64,000 bases of DNA. Source: Verrucomicrobiota bacterium (GTDB taxonomy: Bacteria; Verrucomicrobiota; Verrucomicrobiia; Limisphaerales; PALSA-1396). This document shows positions 58,903 through 63,664 of this stretch, piece by piece. The position numbers and the translations under genes are program-made. The stretch is from positions 1 through 64,000 of the forward strand of contig JACQFP010000084.1 in assembly GCA_016200005.1 (NCBI GenBank). Reading direction: 5' to 3'. The notes beneath the pieces were generated by a model that did no database searches, was not told the DNA's origin, and was given only the letters and a program-made list of their open reading frames with translations. The number at the start of each line of letters is the position of its first letter. Within the stretch, counting starts at the first letter, position 1.

Positions 58903-58990
58903 GTCTTAATCTTCATCTTTCTCTTAATCTTAATCCCTTACTCGGACTGGGAAGCTTAAGAGAAAGATTAGGATTAAGATTAAGATTTAC
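58903..58990. repeat. Inverted runs of CTTAATCT-type words
   Basis: Directly after the aroA stop, a plus-strand run of TCTTAATCTT words is followed, across a short unique centre, by its complement as AAGAGAAAGATTAGG and GATTAAGATTAAGA. It can form a long AT-rich hairpin and could end the tyrA-aroA transcript, though no T-run is needed for this guess. Confidence 0.6.
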
Positions 58991-59001
58991 AGAAACAGCG
59001 A

Positions 59002-59652
59002 ATGAAACAACCCGTCGTCATCGCCATTGATGGCACGAGCGCCAGCGGTAAGAGCACCAATGCCAAGCTGGTCGCGAAGGCGCTGGGCTACGTCTATGTC
59101 GATACCGGCGCGATGTATCGCACTCTGGCGTGGTATTGTTTGCAAAAGAAAATTGACGTGCATGACGCCAAGGCCGTCGCCAACGCCTGCCGCCGGTGGA
59201 AGACCTCGCTGGAGTGTGTCGAAAAAAAAGTTCACCTGCTGGTGGACGGCCATTATCCGGCGGAGGAAATACGCAAGGCGGAAACCAGCGCAGCAGTGCC
59301 GCATGTGGCCGCCGTGCCCAAGGTGCGCGAGTGGATGAAGAAAAGACAGCGGGAATGCCTCCAGTTCGGCAACCTGGTGATGGAGGGTCGCGACATTGGT
59401 ACGAATATTTTTCCGGAAACAGATTTCAAATTCTACCTCGATGCCAGTCTGCAGGAACGCACTCAACGTCGCGCCGCTGAGGGCGTCCAGGAAAACCTGG
59501 CGGCGCGCGATCAGCGGGACAGTCAACGCGCGGCCGCGCCGTTGATGATCGCCCTCGGCGCGAAGGTCATCAACAATTCGGGCCTGACGGCGGAACAAAC
59601 CAGCGGGATGATCATCGCCGAAATCAACAAGCGGCTGGCGCAGCGAACATGA
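59002..59652 (+). CDS. cmk: Cytidylate kinase
   Basis: A 216-residue protein beginning MKQPVVIAIDGTSASGKSTNA (P-loop), then YVYVDTGAMYRTLAWYC, LVMEGRDIGTNIFPETDFKFYLDAS and ERTQRRAAEG, all standard Cmk motifs. It phosphorylates CMP and dCMP. The order aroA-cmk-plsC resembles the aroA-cmk (ispH/rpsA) arrangement common in bacteria. Confidence 0.95.
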   Translation: MKQPVVIAIDGTSASGKSTNAKLVAKALGYVYVDTGAMYRTLAWYCLQKKIDVHDAKAVANACRRWKTSLECVEKKVHLLVDGHYPAEEIRKAETSAAVPHVAAVPKVREWMKKRQRECLQFGNLVMEGRDIGTNIFPETDFKFYLDASLQERTQRRAAEGVQENLAARDQRDSQRAAAPLMIALGAKVINNSGLTAEQTSGMIIAEINKRLAQRT

Positions 59653-59770
59653 CTCAGTTCAGAAGTCAGAGGTCAGAGGGCGGAAGTCAGACACGAGACC
59701 GTCGTTTTTCCAATTCCGAGTTCTGGCTTCTGGCTTCAGACCTCCGGCCTCCCGCCTCCGACCGCCGAAT
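59653..59770. repeat. Word-repeat spacer (TCAGAGG and its complement)
   Basis: The spacer between cmk and plsC has repeats of AAGTCAGAGGTCAGAGG, then, after a unique centre, the complementary set GGCTTCTGGCTTCAGACC. It resembles other word-repeat spacers in this window. I see no gene in it. Confidence 0.6.
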
Positions 59771-59773
59771 CAA

Positions 59774-60427
59774 ATGAATCCCAGTTACTTCATCGGCTGG
59801 TGTTTTTTTCGTCTTCTGTTCGCCACTTATTTTCGGTGTCGCTTTTGCAATCCGGAGCGCGTGCCGTTGCAGGGGCCGGTCATTCTGGCGGCCAATCACG
59901 CGAGCTATATCGACCCGCCGCTGATTGGTTCTGGGTTGAAGCGCTCGATCAATTACCTAGCGCGCGAAAATCTTTTCCGCTTTCCGGTGGTTGGCGCCGT
60001 TCTGCGGTCGTGGCAGGTCGTGCCGGTGGATCGGGACGGTGGTGGTGCGAAGGGGTTGAAAGCCATTCTCGATCGGTTGCTGGCGGGGGGCGCCATCATC
60101 GTGTTTCCAGAAGGAACGCGGACGCGCGACGGCCAATTGCAACCTGCGCGTTCGGGCATTGGATTAACGGTGATCAAATCGAGCGCACCGGTCGTGCCGG
60201 TGCGGGTATTCGGAACTTACGAAGCTTTCGGACGACACCTGCATGTTCCACGACCGTATCGAATGACAGTGAAGTACGGCCAACCGATGATGTTTGGAAA
60301 ACTGCGCGCCGAGGCGAAAACCTGTTCCAAAGCGCGCCTTAAAGAGATTTATCAGCAGGTCGCTGATGAGATCATGGCAACCATTGCGAAACTCGAGCCG
60401 CACGCGGACAAGGCGCAATTTCCGTAG
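59774..60427 (+). CDS. plsC: 1-acyl-sn-glycerol-3-phosphate acyltransferase
   Basis: A 217-residue protein with AANHASYIDPPLIG (HxxxxD catalytic motif), SINYLARENLFRFP, and IVFPEGTRTRDGQL (substrate-phosphate motif FPEGTR). It makes phosphatidic acid at the inner membrane. One weak N-terminal hydrophobic stretch (YFIGWCFFRLLFAT) would anchor it. It is the last ordinary gene before the tRNA-array locus. Confidence 0.94.
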   Translation: MNPSYFIGWCFFRLLFATYFRCRFCNPERVPLQGPVILAANHASYIDPPLIGSGLKRSINYLARENLFRFPVVGAVLRSWQVVPVDRDGGGAKGLKAILDRLLAGGAIIVFPEGTRTRDGQLQPARSGIGLTVIKSSAPVVPVRVFGTYEAFGRHLHVPRPYRMTVKYGQPMMFGKLRAEAKTCSKARLKEIYQQVADEIMATIAKLEPHADKAQFP

Positions 60428-60759
60428 GCGCATTCCCAGGAACTTCGGCCGCGTGGCAGCCGCCAAGGTAACGCGGCGGACGCTGCGCGAGGCGACATGG
60501 GTGACCCGCCCCTTTCACCTCGGCGAGACTGTGAAAACCCTTTTCGATCGCGATTCCGCTCGCCATTGTCTCAATCGTATCGTCCCGGGAAGAGCACCCG
60601 TAACGTTGGTCCGTCATGCGCCCGCGCCAACCTTCGTCAGATACACCTTGTTCCCAAGCCCAAGCCGCCATCACCAACAGCCTGCCGATGCGTGCCACTA
60701 ATTGCATCAACCGATGCGGATATGTGAATTCAAGATTCTGTCGCCCCCAAAAGTATAAG
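60428..60759. other. Intergenic stretch, no gene seen
   Basis: No convincing coding frame, tRNA or repeat between plsC and the promoter-like site at 60760. Its six-frame products are arginine-rich or scrambled. Confidence 0.5.
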
Positions 60760-60787
60760 TTGAATGTAACCTTCTCCCGTGTTATAC
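60760..60787 (+). promoter_or_regulatory. Sigma-70-like promoter
   Basis: TTGAAT (60760-60765) and TTATAC (60782-60787) are spaced by 16 bases, close to the consensus. It precedes a structured stretch that ends at a strong terminator, with no open frame between. Confidence 0.5.
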
Positions 60788-60793
60788 GTCTCA

Positions 60794-61030
60794 TCAGTTC
60801 GATGAAAACTTGCTTACACATATCAGCCACGAGTTGGCCGACCATGGCGGTCGCGAAAGCGACACGGCATAGCCGGTATAACCCGGGTTGTGCGTTTAGC
60901 CTGGGACTATCCTCGGCACCAATCGGGCAACGCCCCGAAGGTAATTTGGATAGACTCGGTGTAGGCAGGTTCTGAAGAACGACGAAAGATTTCTCTCACC
61001 CTGCTTACCGCAAAGTAAGCAGGGTTTTTT
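60794..61030 (+). ncRNA. Candidate structured RNA upstream of the tRNA array
   Basis: About 237 nt between a sigma-70-like promoter and an intrinsic terminator. It can fold several hairpins: GTCGC-GAAA-GCGAC (60850-60863), CCCGGG pairing with CCTGGG around 60890-60905, CTATCC (60907) with GGATAG (60948) enclosing TCGGG/CCCGA, and GTTCT/AGAAC near 60970. No reading frame of note fits. I checked by eye for the RNase P, tmRNA, SRP and 6S signatures and did not find them. Its identity is unknown; its place before the tRNA array is suggestive. Confidence 0.45.
60999..61030 (+). terminator. Intrinsic terminator
   Basis: Perfect 10-bp stem CCCTGCTTAC/GTAAGCAGGG with a 6-nt loop, followed by TTTTTT. 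It ends the candidate RNA starting near 60794. Confidence 0.9.
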
Positions 61031-61079
61031 GTTTCCCTGAAACTGACGGTGAATGGCAGCGACCAAAGGTGAACGACTT

Positions 61080-61367
61080 GTGAACGATAACAAAGTGACG
61101 TCTTGATGATGTCTGACAGTGCCAAACGAATTCAGGCGCAGGAATGCCGAGGCGTTCCACCGATGGGCTGTACCCATCGCAAGCGAAGACGCGCGCCGGG
61201 ATCGTTTGAAACACTTTTACAATTCAAGGGCTTCGGAGGAGGTGTGCCCCTAAACACCGAAACAACCGCCGTGAAACCGCGGGCTGGGATCGAATAGATC
61301 GCCAGGAGGTGTTTGTTCTTTGTTGAAATTGCATGGGCCGGGAGCGCGAATGCTCCCGGCCCTTTTT
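61080..61367 (+). ncRNA. Second candidate structured RNA, ending at a terminator
   Basis: Between the first terminator and a second one lie further hairpins: GGAATGCC/GGCGTTCC near 61140, CGATGGG/CCCATCG near 61160-61178, GGTGT/ACACC near 61240, and CTGG-GATC/GATC-CCAG near 61284-61308. The promoter is not clear and the 5' end is a guess. No frame with protein character fits. It could be a small RNA or a leader of the tRNA array. Confidence 0.35.
61335..61367 (+). terminator. Intrinsic terminator
   Basis: Perfect 11-bp stem GGGCCGGGAGC/GCTCCCGGCCC with a 6-nt loop, followed by TTTTT. The tRNA array begins 103 bases further on, so the array needs its own promoter or read-through. Confidence 0.9.
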
Positions 61368-61469
61368 ACTTTCAGTTGAAAGTGAACGTTGAGCGTTGAT
61401 AGGCCGGACAGCACGAAATTGCTTCTGCTGAATCTCTCAACTCTCAACCATTAACTATCAACCAACAAA

Positions 61470-61543
61470 GCGGTTGTGATTTAACAGCAGAATGGCTTCC
61501 CGCCACGGAGCATGTCCGGGTGCAACTCCCGGCAACCGCACCA
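61470..61543 (+). tRNA. tRNA-Gly(GCC)-like, altered elbow
   Basis: Acceptor GCGGTTG/CAACCGC, discriminator A and CCA. D-stem ATT/AAT with loop TAACAGCAG (no GG). Anticodon stem GCTTC/GGAGC, loop CCGCCAC: anticodon GCC, with C at position 33. T-stem CCGGG/CCCGG, loop TGCAACT (G55). Confidence 0.88.
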
Positions 61544-61586
61544 AATCATTTACGATTTCGGATTTGCGATTGACGATTTTCCCCAC

Positions 61587-61660
61587 AGGCCGCGCACCAG
61601 CTTGTGCAGCAGAGTCTCCAAAGCTCAGCCCACTCGGGGCAGCACCGAGGCGGCCTGCCA
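61587..61660 (+). tRNA. tRNA-Trp(CCA)-like, altered elbow
   Basis: Acceptor AGGCCGC/GCGGCCT, discriminator G73 (usual for Trp) and CCA. D-arm GCAC-CAGCTT-GTGC. Anticodon loop CTCCAAA, the standard Trp loop. T-stem CTCGG/CCGAG with loop GGCAGCA, the most divergent T-loop of the set. Confidence 0.86.
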
Positions 61661-61684
61661 AATCGAAAATCTTAAGTTCCCTTG

Positions 61685-61759
61685 GGGGTCGTGGCAGACA
61701 AGCAATGCTCTTGCCCTGCAAGCAAGCTCATGCGGGAGCGTTACCCGCCGACTCCACCA
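61685..61759 (+). tRNA. tRNA-Ala(UGC)-like with G3:U70
   Basis: Acceptor GGGGTCG/CGACTCC has a G3:U70 wobble, the alanyl-tRNA synthetase determinant, with A73 and CCA. D-stem GCA/TGC, loop GACAAGCAA. Anticodon stem CTTGC/GCAAG, loop CCTGCAA (C33). T-stem GCGGG/CCCGC, loop AGCGTTA (A54, G55, T58). Confidence 0.9.
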
Positions 61760-61765
61760 TTTCAC

Positions 61766-61843
61766 CGCCGGAAACTCGACCAATGCACATAGAGAAGCCT
61801 CATAAACTTCTTCAGGTGGGTGTGACTCCCACTCCCGCTACCA
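61766..61843 (+). tRNA. tRNA-Met(CAU)-like, initiator-like first pair
   Basis: Acceptor CGCCGGA/TCCCGCT: the first pair is a C1-T72 mismatch, recalling the C1-A72 mismatch of bacterial initiators; a C-C mismatch lies at pair 4. A73 and CCA. D-stem CTC/GAG with a 14-nt loop. Anticodon loop CTCATAA, stem GAAG/CTTC closed by a C-A mismatch. T-stem GTGGG/CCCAC, loop TGTGACT. The least perfect fold of the set. Confidence 0.75.
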
Positions 61844-61849
61844 ATTCCC

Positions 61850-61937
61850 GGGAAGTGATCCGGCTGCCGGTCTGTAAAACCGGTGTCTTCAAACAAGCTG
61901 GAAGCGACGACTGGAGCGTTACCAGCACTTCCCACCA
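61850..61937 (+). tRNA. tRNA-Tyr(GUA)-like without a D-arm
   Basis: Acceptor GGGAAGT/ACTTCCC, A73, CCA. Only ten bases (GATCCGGCTG) separate the acceptor from the anticodon stem, too few for a D-arm. Anticodon stem CCGGT/ACCGG, loop CTGTAAA. A long variable arm (GTC-TTC pairing GAA-GAC) is present, as in bacterial tRNA-Tyr. T-stem CTGG/CCAG, loop AGCGTTA. Confidence 0.82.
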
Positions 61938-61942
61938 TTTCT

Positions 61943-62018
61943 GGACTCGTAGCTCAACCAGTAGAGCGCCCCGTTGTCTGCGGGAAGGCTGAGGGTGCAA
62001 GTCCCTTCGGGTCCGCCA
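61943..62018 (+). tRNA. tRNA-Asp(GUC)-like, altered elbow
   Basis: Acceptor GGACTCG/CGGGTCC, G73 (usual for Asp), CCA. D-stem GCTC/GAGC, loop AACCAGTA (no GG). Anticodon loop TTGTCTG on CCCG/CGGG. T-stem GAGGG/CCCTT, loop TGCAAGT. Confidence 0.9.
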
Positions 62019-62076
62019 ATTTCAAATCTTACCGCGATGCCAATGATCAGGGTTTGTGGCTTCGCGATCCTCCGCT

Positions 62077-62102
62077 CCGACGACTGCTTCTCAGTTCGTC
62101 GG
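62077..62102 (+). repeat. Hairpin in the Asp-Pro spacer
   Basis: CCGACGACTG pairs with CAG-T-TCGTCGG across a 5-nt loop, just before tRNA-Pro. It may be a processing signal or a decayed tRNA arm; no T-run follows, so it is not a terminator. Confidence 0.6.
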
Positions 62103-62108
62103 GGCAAC

Positions 62109-62183
62109 CAGCGCGTGGTGTAGCAGCAACATGCTCGGCCTGGAACCGAGGGACCGCAGGTGCAAGTCCTGCCGCGCTGACCA
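62109..62183 (+). tRNA. tRNA-Pro(UGG)-like, altered elbow
   Basis: Acceptor CAGCGCG/CGCGCTG with C1:G72, A73 and CCA; C1:G72 with A73 is the prolyl synthetase signature. D-stem GTG/CAT, loop TAGCAGCAA. Anticodon stem CTCGG/CCGAG, loop CCTGGAA (C33). T-stem GCAGG/CCTGC, loop TGCAAGT. Confidence 0.9.
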
Positions 62184-62190
62184 ATTTCAT

Positions 62191-62266
62191 TGCTCAGTGG
62201 GATAACGAGTAGTCCACCTGCCTGTTAAGCAGGATGGTGCTGGTGCGAATCCAGCCTGAGCAGCCA
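62191..62266 (+). tRNA. tRNA-Asn(GUU)-like, altered elbow
   Basis: Acceptor TGCTCAG/CTGAGCA with T1:A72 and G73, as in bacterial tRNA-Asn, plus CCA. D-stem GGA/TCC, loop TAACGAGTAG. Anticodon stem CCTGC/GCAGG, loop CTGTTAA. T-stem GCTGG/CCAGC, loop TGCGAAT. Confidence 0.9.
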
Positions 62267-62275
62267 ATTTCAAAT

Positions 62276-62351
62276 GCTCGCGTAGCTCAATTACCAGAGC
62301 GCGACGCTTCTAACGTCGGAGATGAAGGTGGGAGTCCTTCCGCGAGTGCCA
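62276..62351 (+). tRNA. tRNA-Arg(UCU)-like, altered elbow
   Basis: Acceptor GCTCGCG/CGCGAGT, G73, CCA. D-stem GCTC/GAGC, loop AATTACCA. Anticodon stem CGACG/CGTCG, loop CTTCTAA. T-stem GAAGG/CCTTC, loop TGGGAGT; positions 55-56 are GG and the D-loop offers CC. Confidence 0.9.
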
Positions 62352-62386
62352 ATCGTAAATCGTAAATCTGAAATCGTAAATTCCAT

Positions 62387-62475
62387 GGAAGGCAGGCAGA
62401 TATAAGCTGGCTGCACCTGTCTCGAAAACAGGATCGGCATCCCCGAGGTCGGAGCGTTACCGACGCCTTCCGCCA
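62387..62475 (+). tRNA. tRNA-Ser(CGA)-like, altered elbow
   Basis: Acceptor GGAAGGC/GCCTTCC, G73 (usual for Ser), CCA. D-stem GCAG/CTGC, loop ATATAAGCTGG. Anticodon stem CCTGT/ACAGG, loop CTCGAAA. The long variable arm (TCGG/CCGA) is kept, as expected for Ser. T-stem GTCGG/CCGAC, loop AGCGTTA. Confidence 0.91.
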
Positions 62476-62504
62476 TTTACCAACCCTTAACGAAAGGAAA
62501 TTCC

Positions 62505-62654
62505 ATGAAACCCTTACTCCGTTACCAAAGCCAATTGCTCTTTCGCAAGAGCTACAAACCAAATCGTGTCCTCCGAATCCGCCCGGTGAAATTGAATTTC
62601 GTATTTCGTCCGGTCCGCTTCGGACTGAAACCAAAAATCAAAACTGTCCCGTAG
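62505..62654 (+). CDS. Small very basic peptide frame overlapping tRNA-Ile
   Basis: ATG at 62505 opens 49 codons (MKPLLRYQSQLLFRKSYKPN and onward) with about 15 Lys/Arg and no Asp or Glu. Its stop TAG at 62652-62654 lies inside the tRNA-Ile gene. An AAAGGA site lies 6 bases upstream, in the same context (CGAAAGGA) as the site before the DIP1984-like gene. It could bind RNA, or be an accident of an AT-rich word-repeat spacer. Confidence 0.35.
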   Translation: MKPLLRYQSQLLFRKSYKPNRVLRIRPVKLNFVFRPVRFGLKPKIKTVP

Positions 62655-62718
62655 CTCAAAAGCAGAGCGCTCGCCTGATAAGCGAGCGACCGCGGAGCGT
62701 TACCGCGCGGGACAACCA
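62645..62718 (+). tRNA. tRNA-Ile(GAU)-like, altered elbow
   Basis: Acceptor TGTCCCG/CGGGACA, A73, CCA. D-stem GCTC/GAGC, loop AAAAGCA. Anticodon stem CTCGC/GCGAG, loop CTGATAA. T-stem CGCGG/CCGCG, loop AGCGTTA. Confidence 0.91.
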
Positions 62719-62762
62719 ATTGTAAACCCCAAAACCGAAATCTGAAAACCGAAAGGACTCCC

Positions 62763-63209
62763 ATGAAGATCGCCAAGGCACTCAAGTTGAAGAACCAACT
62801 GGCGGGCGAAGTCGCCCAGTTGAAGGACTTGCTCGCCAAGCAGAACGTCCGCAGCACCAAGCAGAAGTTCGACTACGACAGCCGCGAAGTCCTCGCGCGT
62901 CTGCGCGCCAAACTCGACGAGTTGATCAACGTCAAGGCCGCGATCGCCGCCGCCAACGTGGAAGTCTATCAAAAGATCTTCCGCCTGGCCGAGCTCAAAG
63001 GCGTCGTGACCACGTTGACCAGCCTTGACACCAAGGCCGGCGTGTTCCACGAGGGCGGCCGCTTCGGCGAGCCGGCGTACGAAGTCGAATACGTCGCCCA
63101 GCTTGGCAAGGTGGACGTGGACCAGCATGTCGCGGAGTTGAAGAACGAAATCCAGGCGCTGCAAGACGCGCTGGACGAATTCAACTTCACGCACGCGGTG
63201 AGCGCCTGA
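62763..63209 (+). CDS. DIP1984-like (septicolysin-like) coiled-coil protein
   Basis: A 148-residue protein starting MKIAKALKLKNQLAGEVAQL, all helical, with two coiled-coil arms (residues ~1-75 and ~118-140) and a short central loop (HEGGRFGEPAYEVEYVAQLG). The layout and the end KVDVDQHVAELKNEIQALQ resemble the DIP1984 family, whose role is not established. It has no signal peptide. It sits between tRNA-Ile and tRNA-Phe in the array, before RtcB. An AAAGGA site precedes the ATG by 5 bases. It may be an RNA- or tRNA-binding partner. Confidence 0.75.
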   Translation: MKIAKALKLKNQLAGEVAQLKDLLAKQNVRSTKQKFDYDSREVLARLRAKLDELINVKAAIAAANVEVYQKIFRLAELKGVVTTLTSLDTKAGVFHEGGRFGEPAYEVEYVAQLGKVDVDQHVAELKNEIQALQDALDEFNFTHAVSA

Positions 63210-63512
63210 TTCGCCGTGTCAACGCATCGGACAAGTCTGTGTTGCATATGCAACATAAACTTGTCCCGGCGTGGTTTAGTCATTTTCGTGCGCAGTGGTG
63301 GAGGCGGGACGGAGTGGAAGCTGTTGTCGCACGCCCGCCTGGGCGTGTTCGCTCGCCAAAAGCGAGCAACCCACCGCTAATGGGTCAGGCTGATGCCGAT
63401 GCCGAGCGTCAAACCGCACCGGTCAATCCGCTCAAATCGCACGCTTCAAGCCGGAAGGCGCAAGCCTTTTGACGGCCTCCACAATGTTCTTCCGACGCCG
63501 CTGCGCACATTC
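63210..63512. other. Spacer between the DIP1984-like gene and tRNA-Phe
   Basis: No gene is convincing in these 303 bases. They hold a nested palindrome (63230-63265) and two smaller hairpins, CACGCCC/GGGCGTG near 63320 and CTCGC/GCGAG near 63350. A further decayed tRNA could be hidden but I could not fold one. Confidence 0.5.
63230..63265. repeat. Nested palindrome
   Basis: GACAAGT (63230-63236) and ACTTGTC (63259-63265) enclose the exact 16-bp palindrome TGTTGCATATGCAACA. It could be an operator for a dimeric regulator or an RNA hairpin. It lies 21 bases after the DIP1984-like stop. Confidence 0.6.
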
Positions 63513-63587
63513 CCCCGAGTAGCTGAGGCAGATTAGCGCCTCGCTGAAGCCGAGGAGACGTTGGCGCGATACCAACTTCGGGGGCCA
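63513..63587 (+). tRNA. tRNA-Phe(GAA)-like, altered elbow
   Basis: Acceptor CCCCGAG/TTCGGGG, G73, CCA. D-stem GCTG/TAGC, loop AGGCAGAT. Anticodon stem CCTCG/CGAGG, loop CTGAAGC. T-stem GTTGG/CCAAC, loop CGCGATA (G55). It lies 77 bases before RtcB. Confidence 0.87.
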
Positions 63588-63664
63588 ATTCAGTCGAGGG
63601 TCGCTGGTTGAGAGTTGAGAGACTCGAACCCGGCGCCTCTCGATTTATTTAACCCTCAACACAA

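Larger units (their letters stand above)
61470..63587 (+). other. Array of twelve unusual tRNA genes with a DIP1984-like gene embedded
   Basis: Eleven tRNA-like genes lie in 1.25 kb in the order Gly, Trp, Ala, Met, Tyr, Asp, Pro, Asn, Arg, Ser, Ile, followed by a coiled-coil protein gene and tRNA-Phe, then RtcB. Spacers are mostly 6-45 bases and often begin ATTTC or AATTTC after CCA; longer ones precede Pro (90), Ile (169) and Phe. Every member has G55. D-loops mostly lack GG, and three have C33. Identities do not repeat, so this is a chosen set rather than local duplication. Confidence 0.9.

Noticed and set aside
60372-60845. A 157-residue minus-strand frame overlapping plsC's end and the candidate RNA
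   Set aside because: It overlaps the plsC stop and the promoter-like site, has no ribosome site, and its product looks scrambled with no family features.
60794-61030. Known housekeeping RNA (RNase P, tmRNA, SRP or 6S)
   Set aside because: The signature sequences of RNase P and tmRNA are absent and the fold does not match 6S or SRP by eye, so I kept it only as an unknown candidate.
61470-62718. CRISPR array or simple tandem repeat
   Set aside because: The spacing is irregular and the units share only tRNA shape; each folds as a full tRNA with its own anticodon.
63210-63512. A further hidden tRNA (for example His or Lys) before tRNA-Phe
   Set aside because: I found hairpins but no acceptor stem with CCA and T-arm at the right spacing.
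61470-63587. Decaying tRNA pseudogenes
   Set aside because: Stems are almost fully paired with compensating bases, CCA is kept in every copy and identity elements survive, which decay would not preserve.
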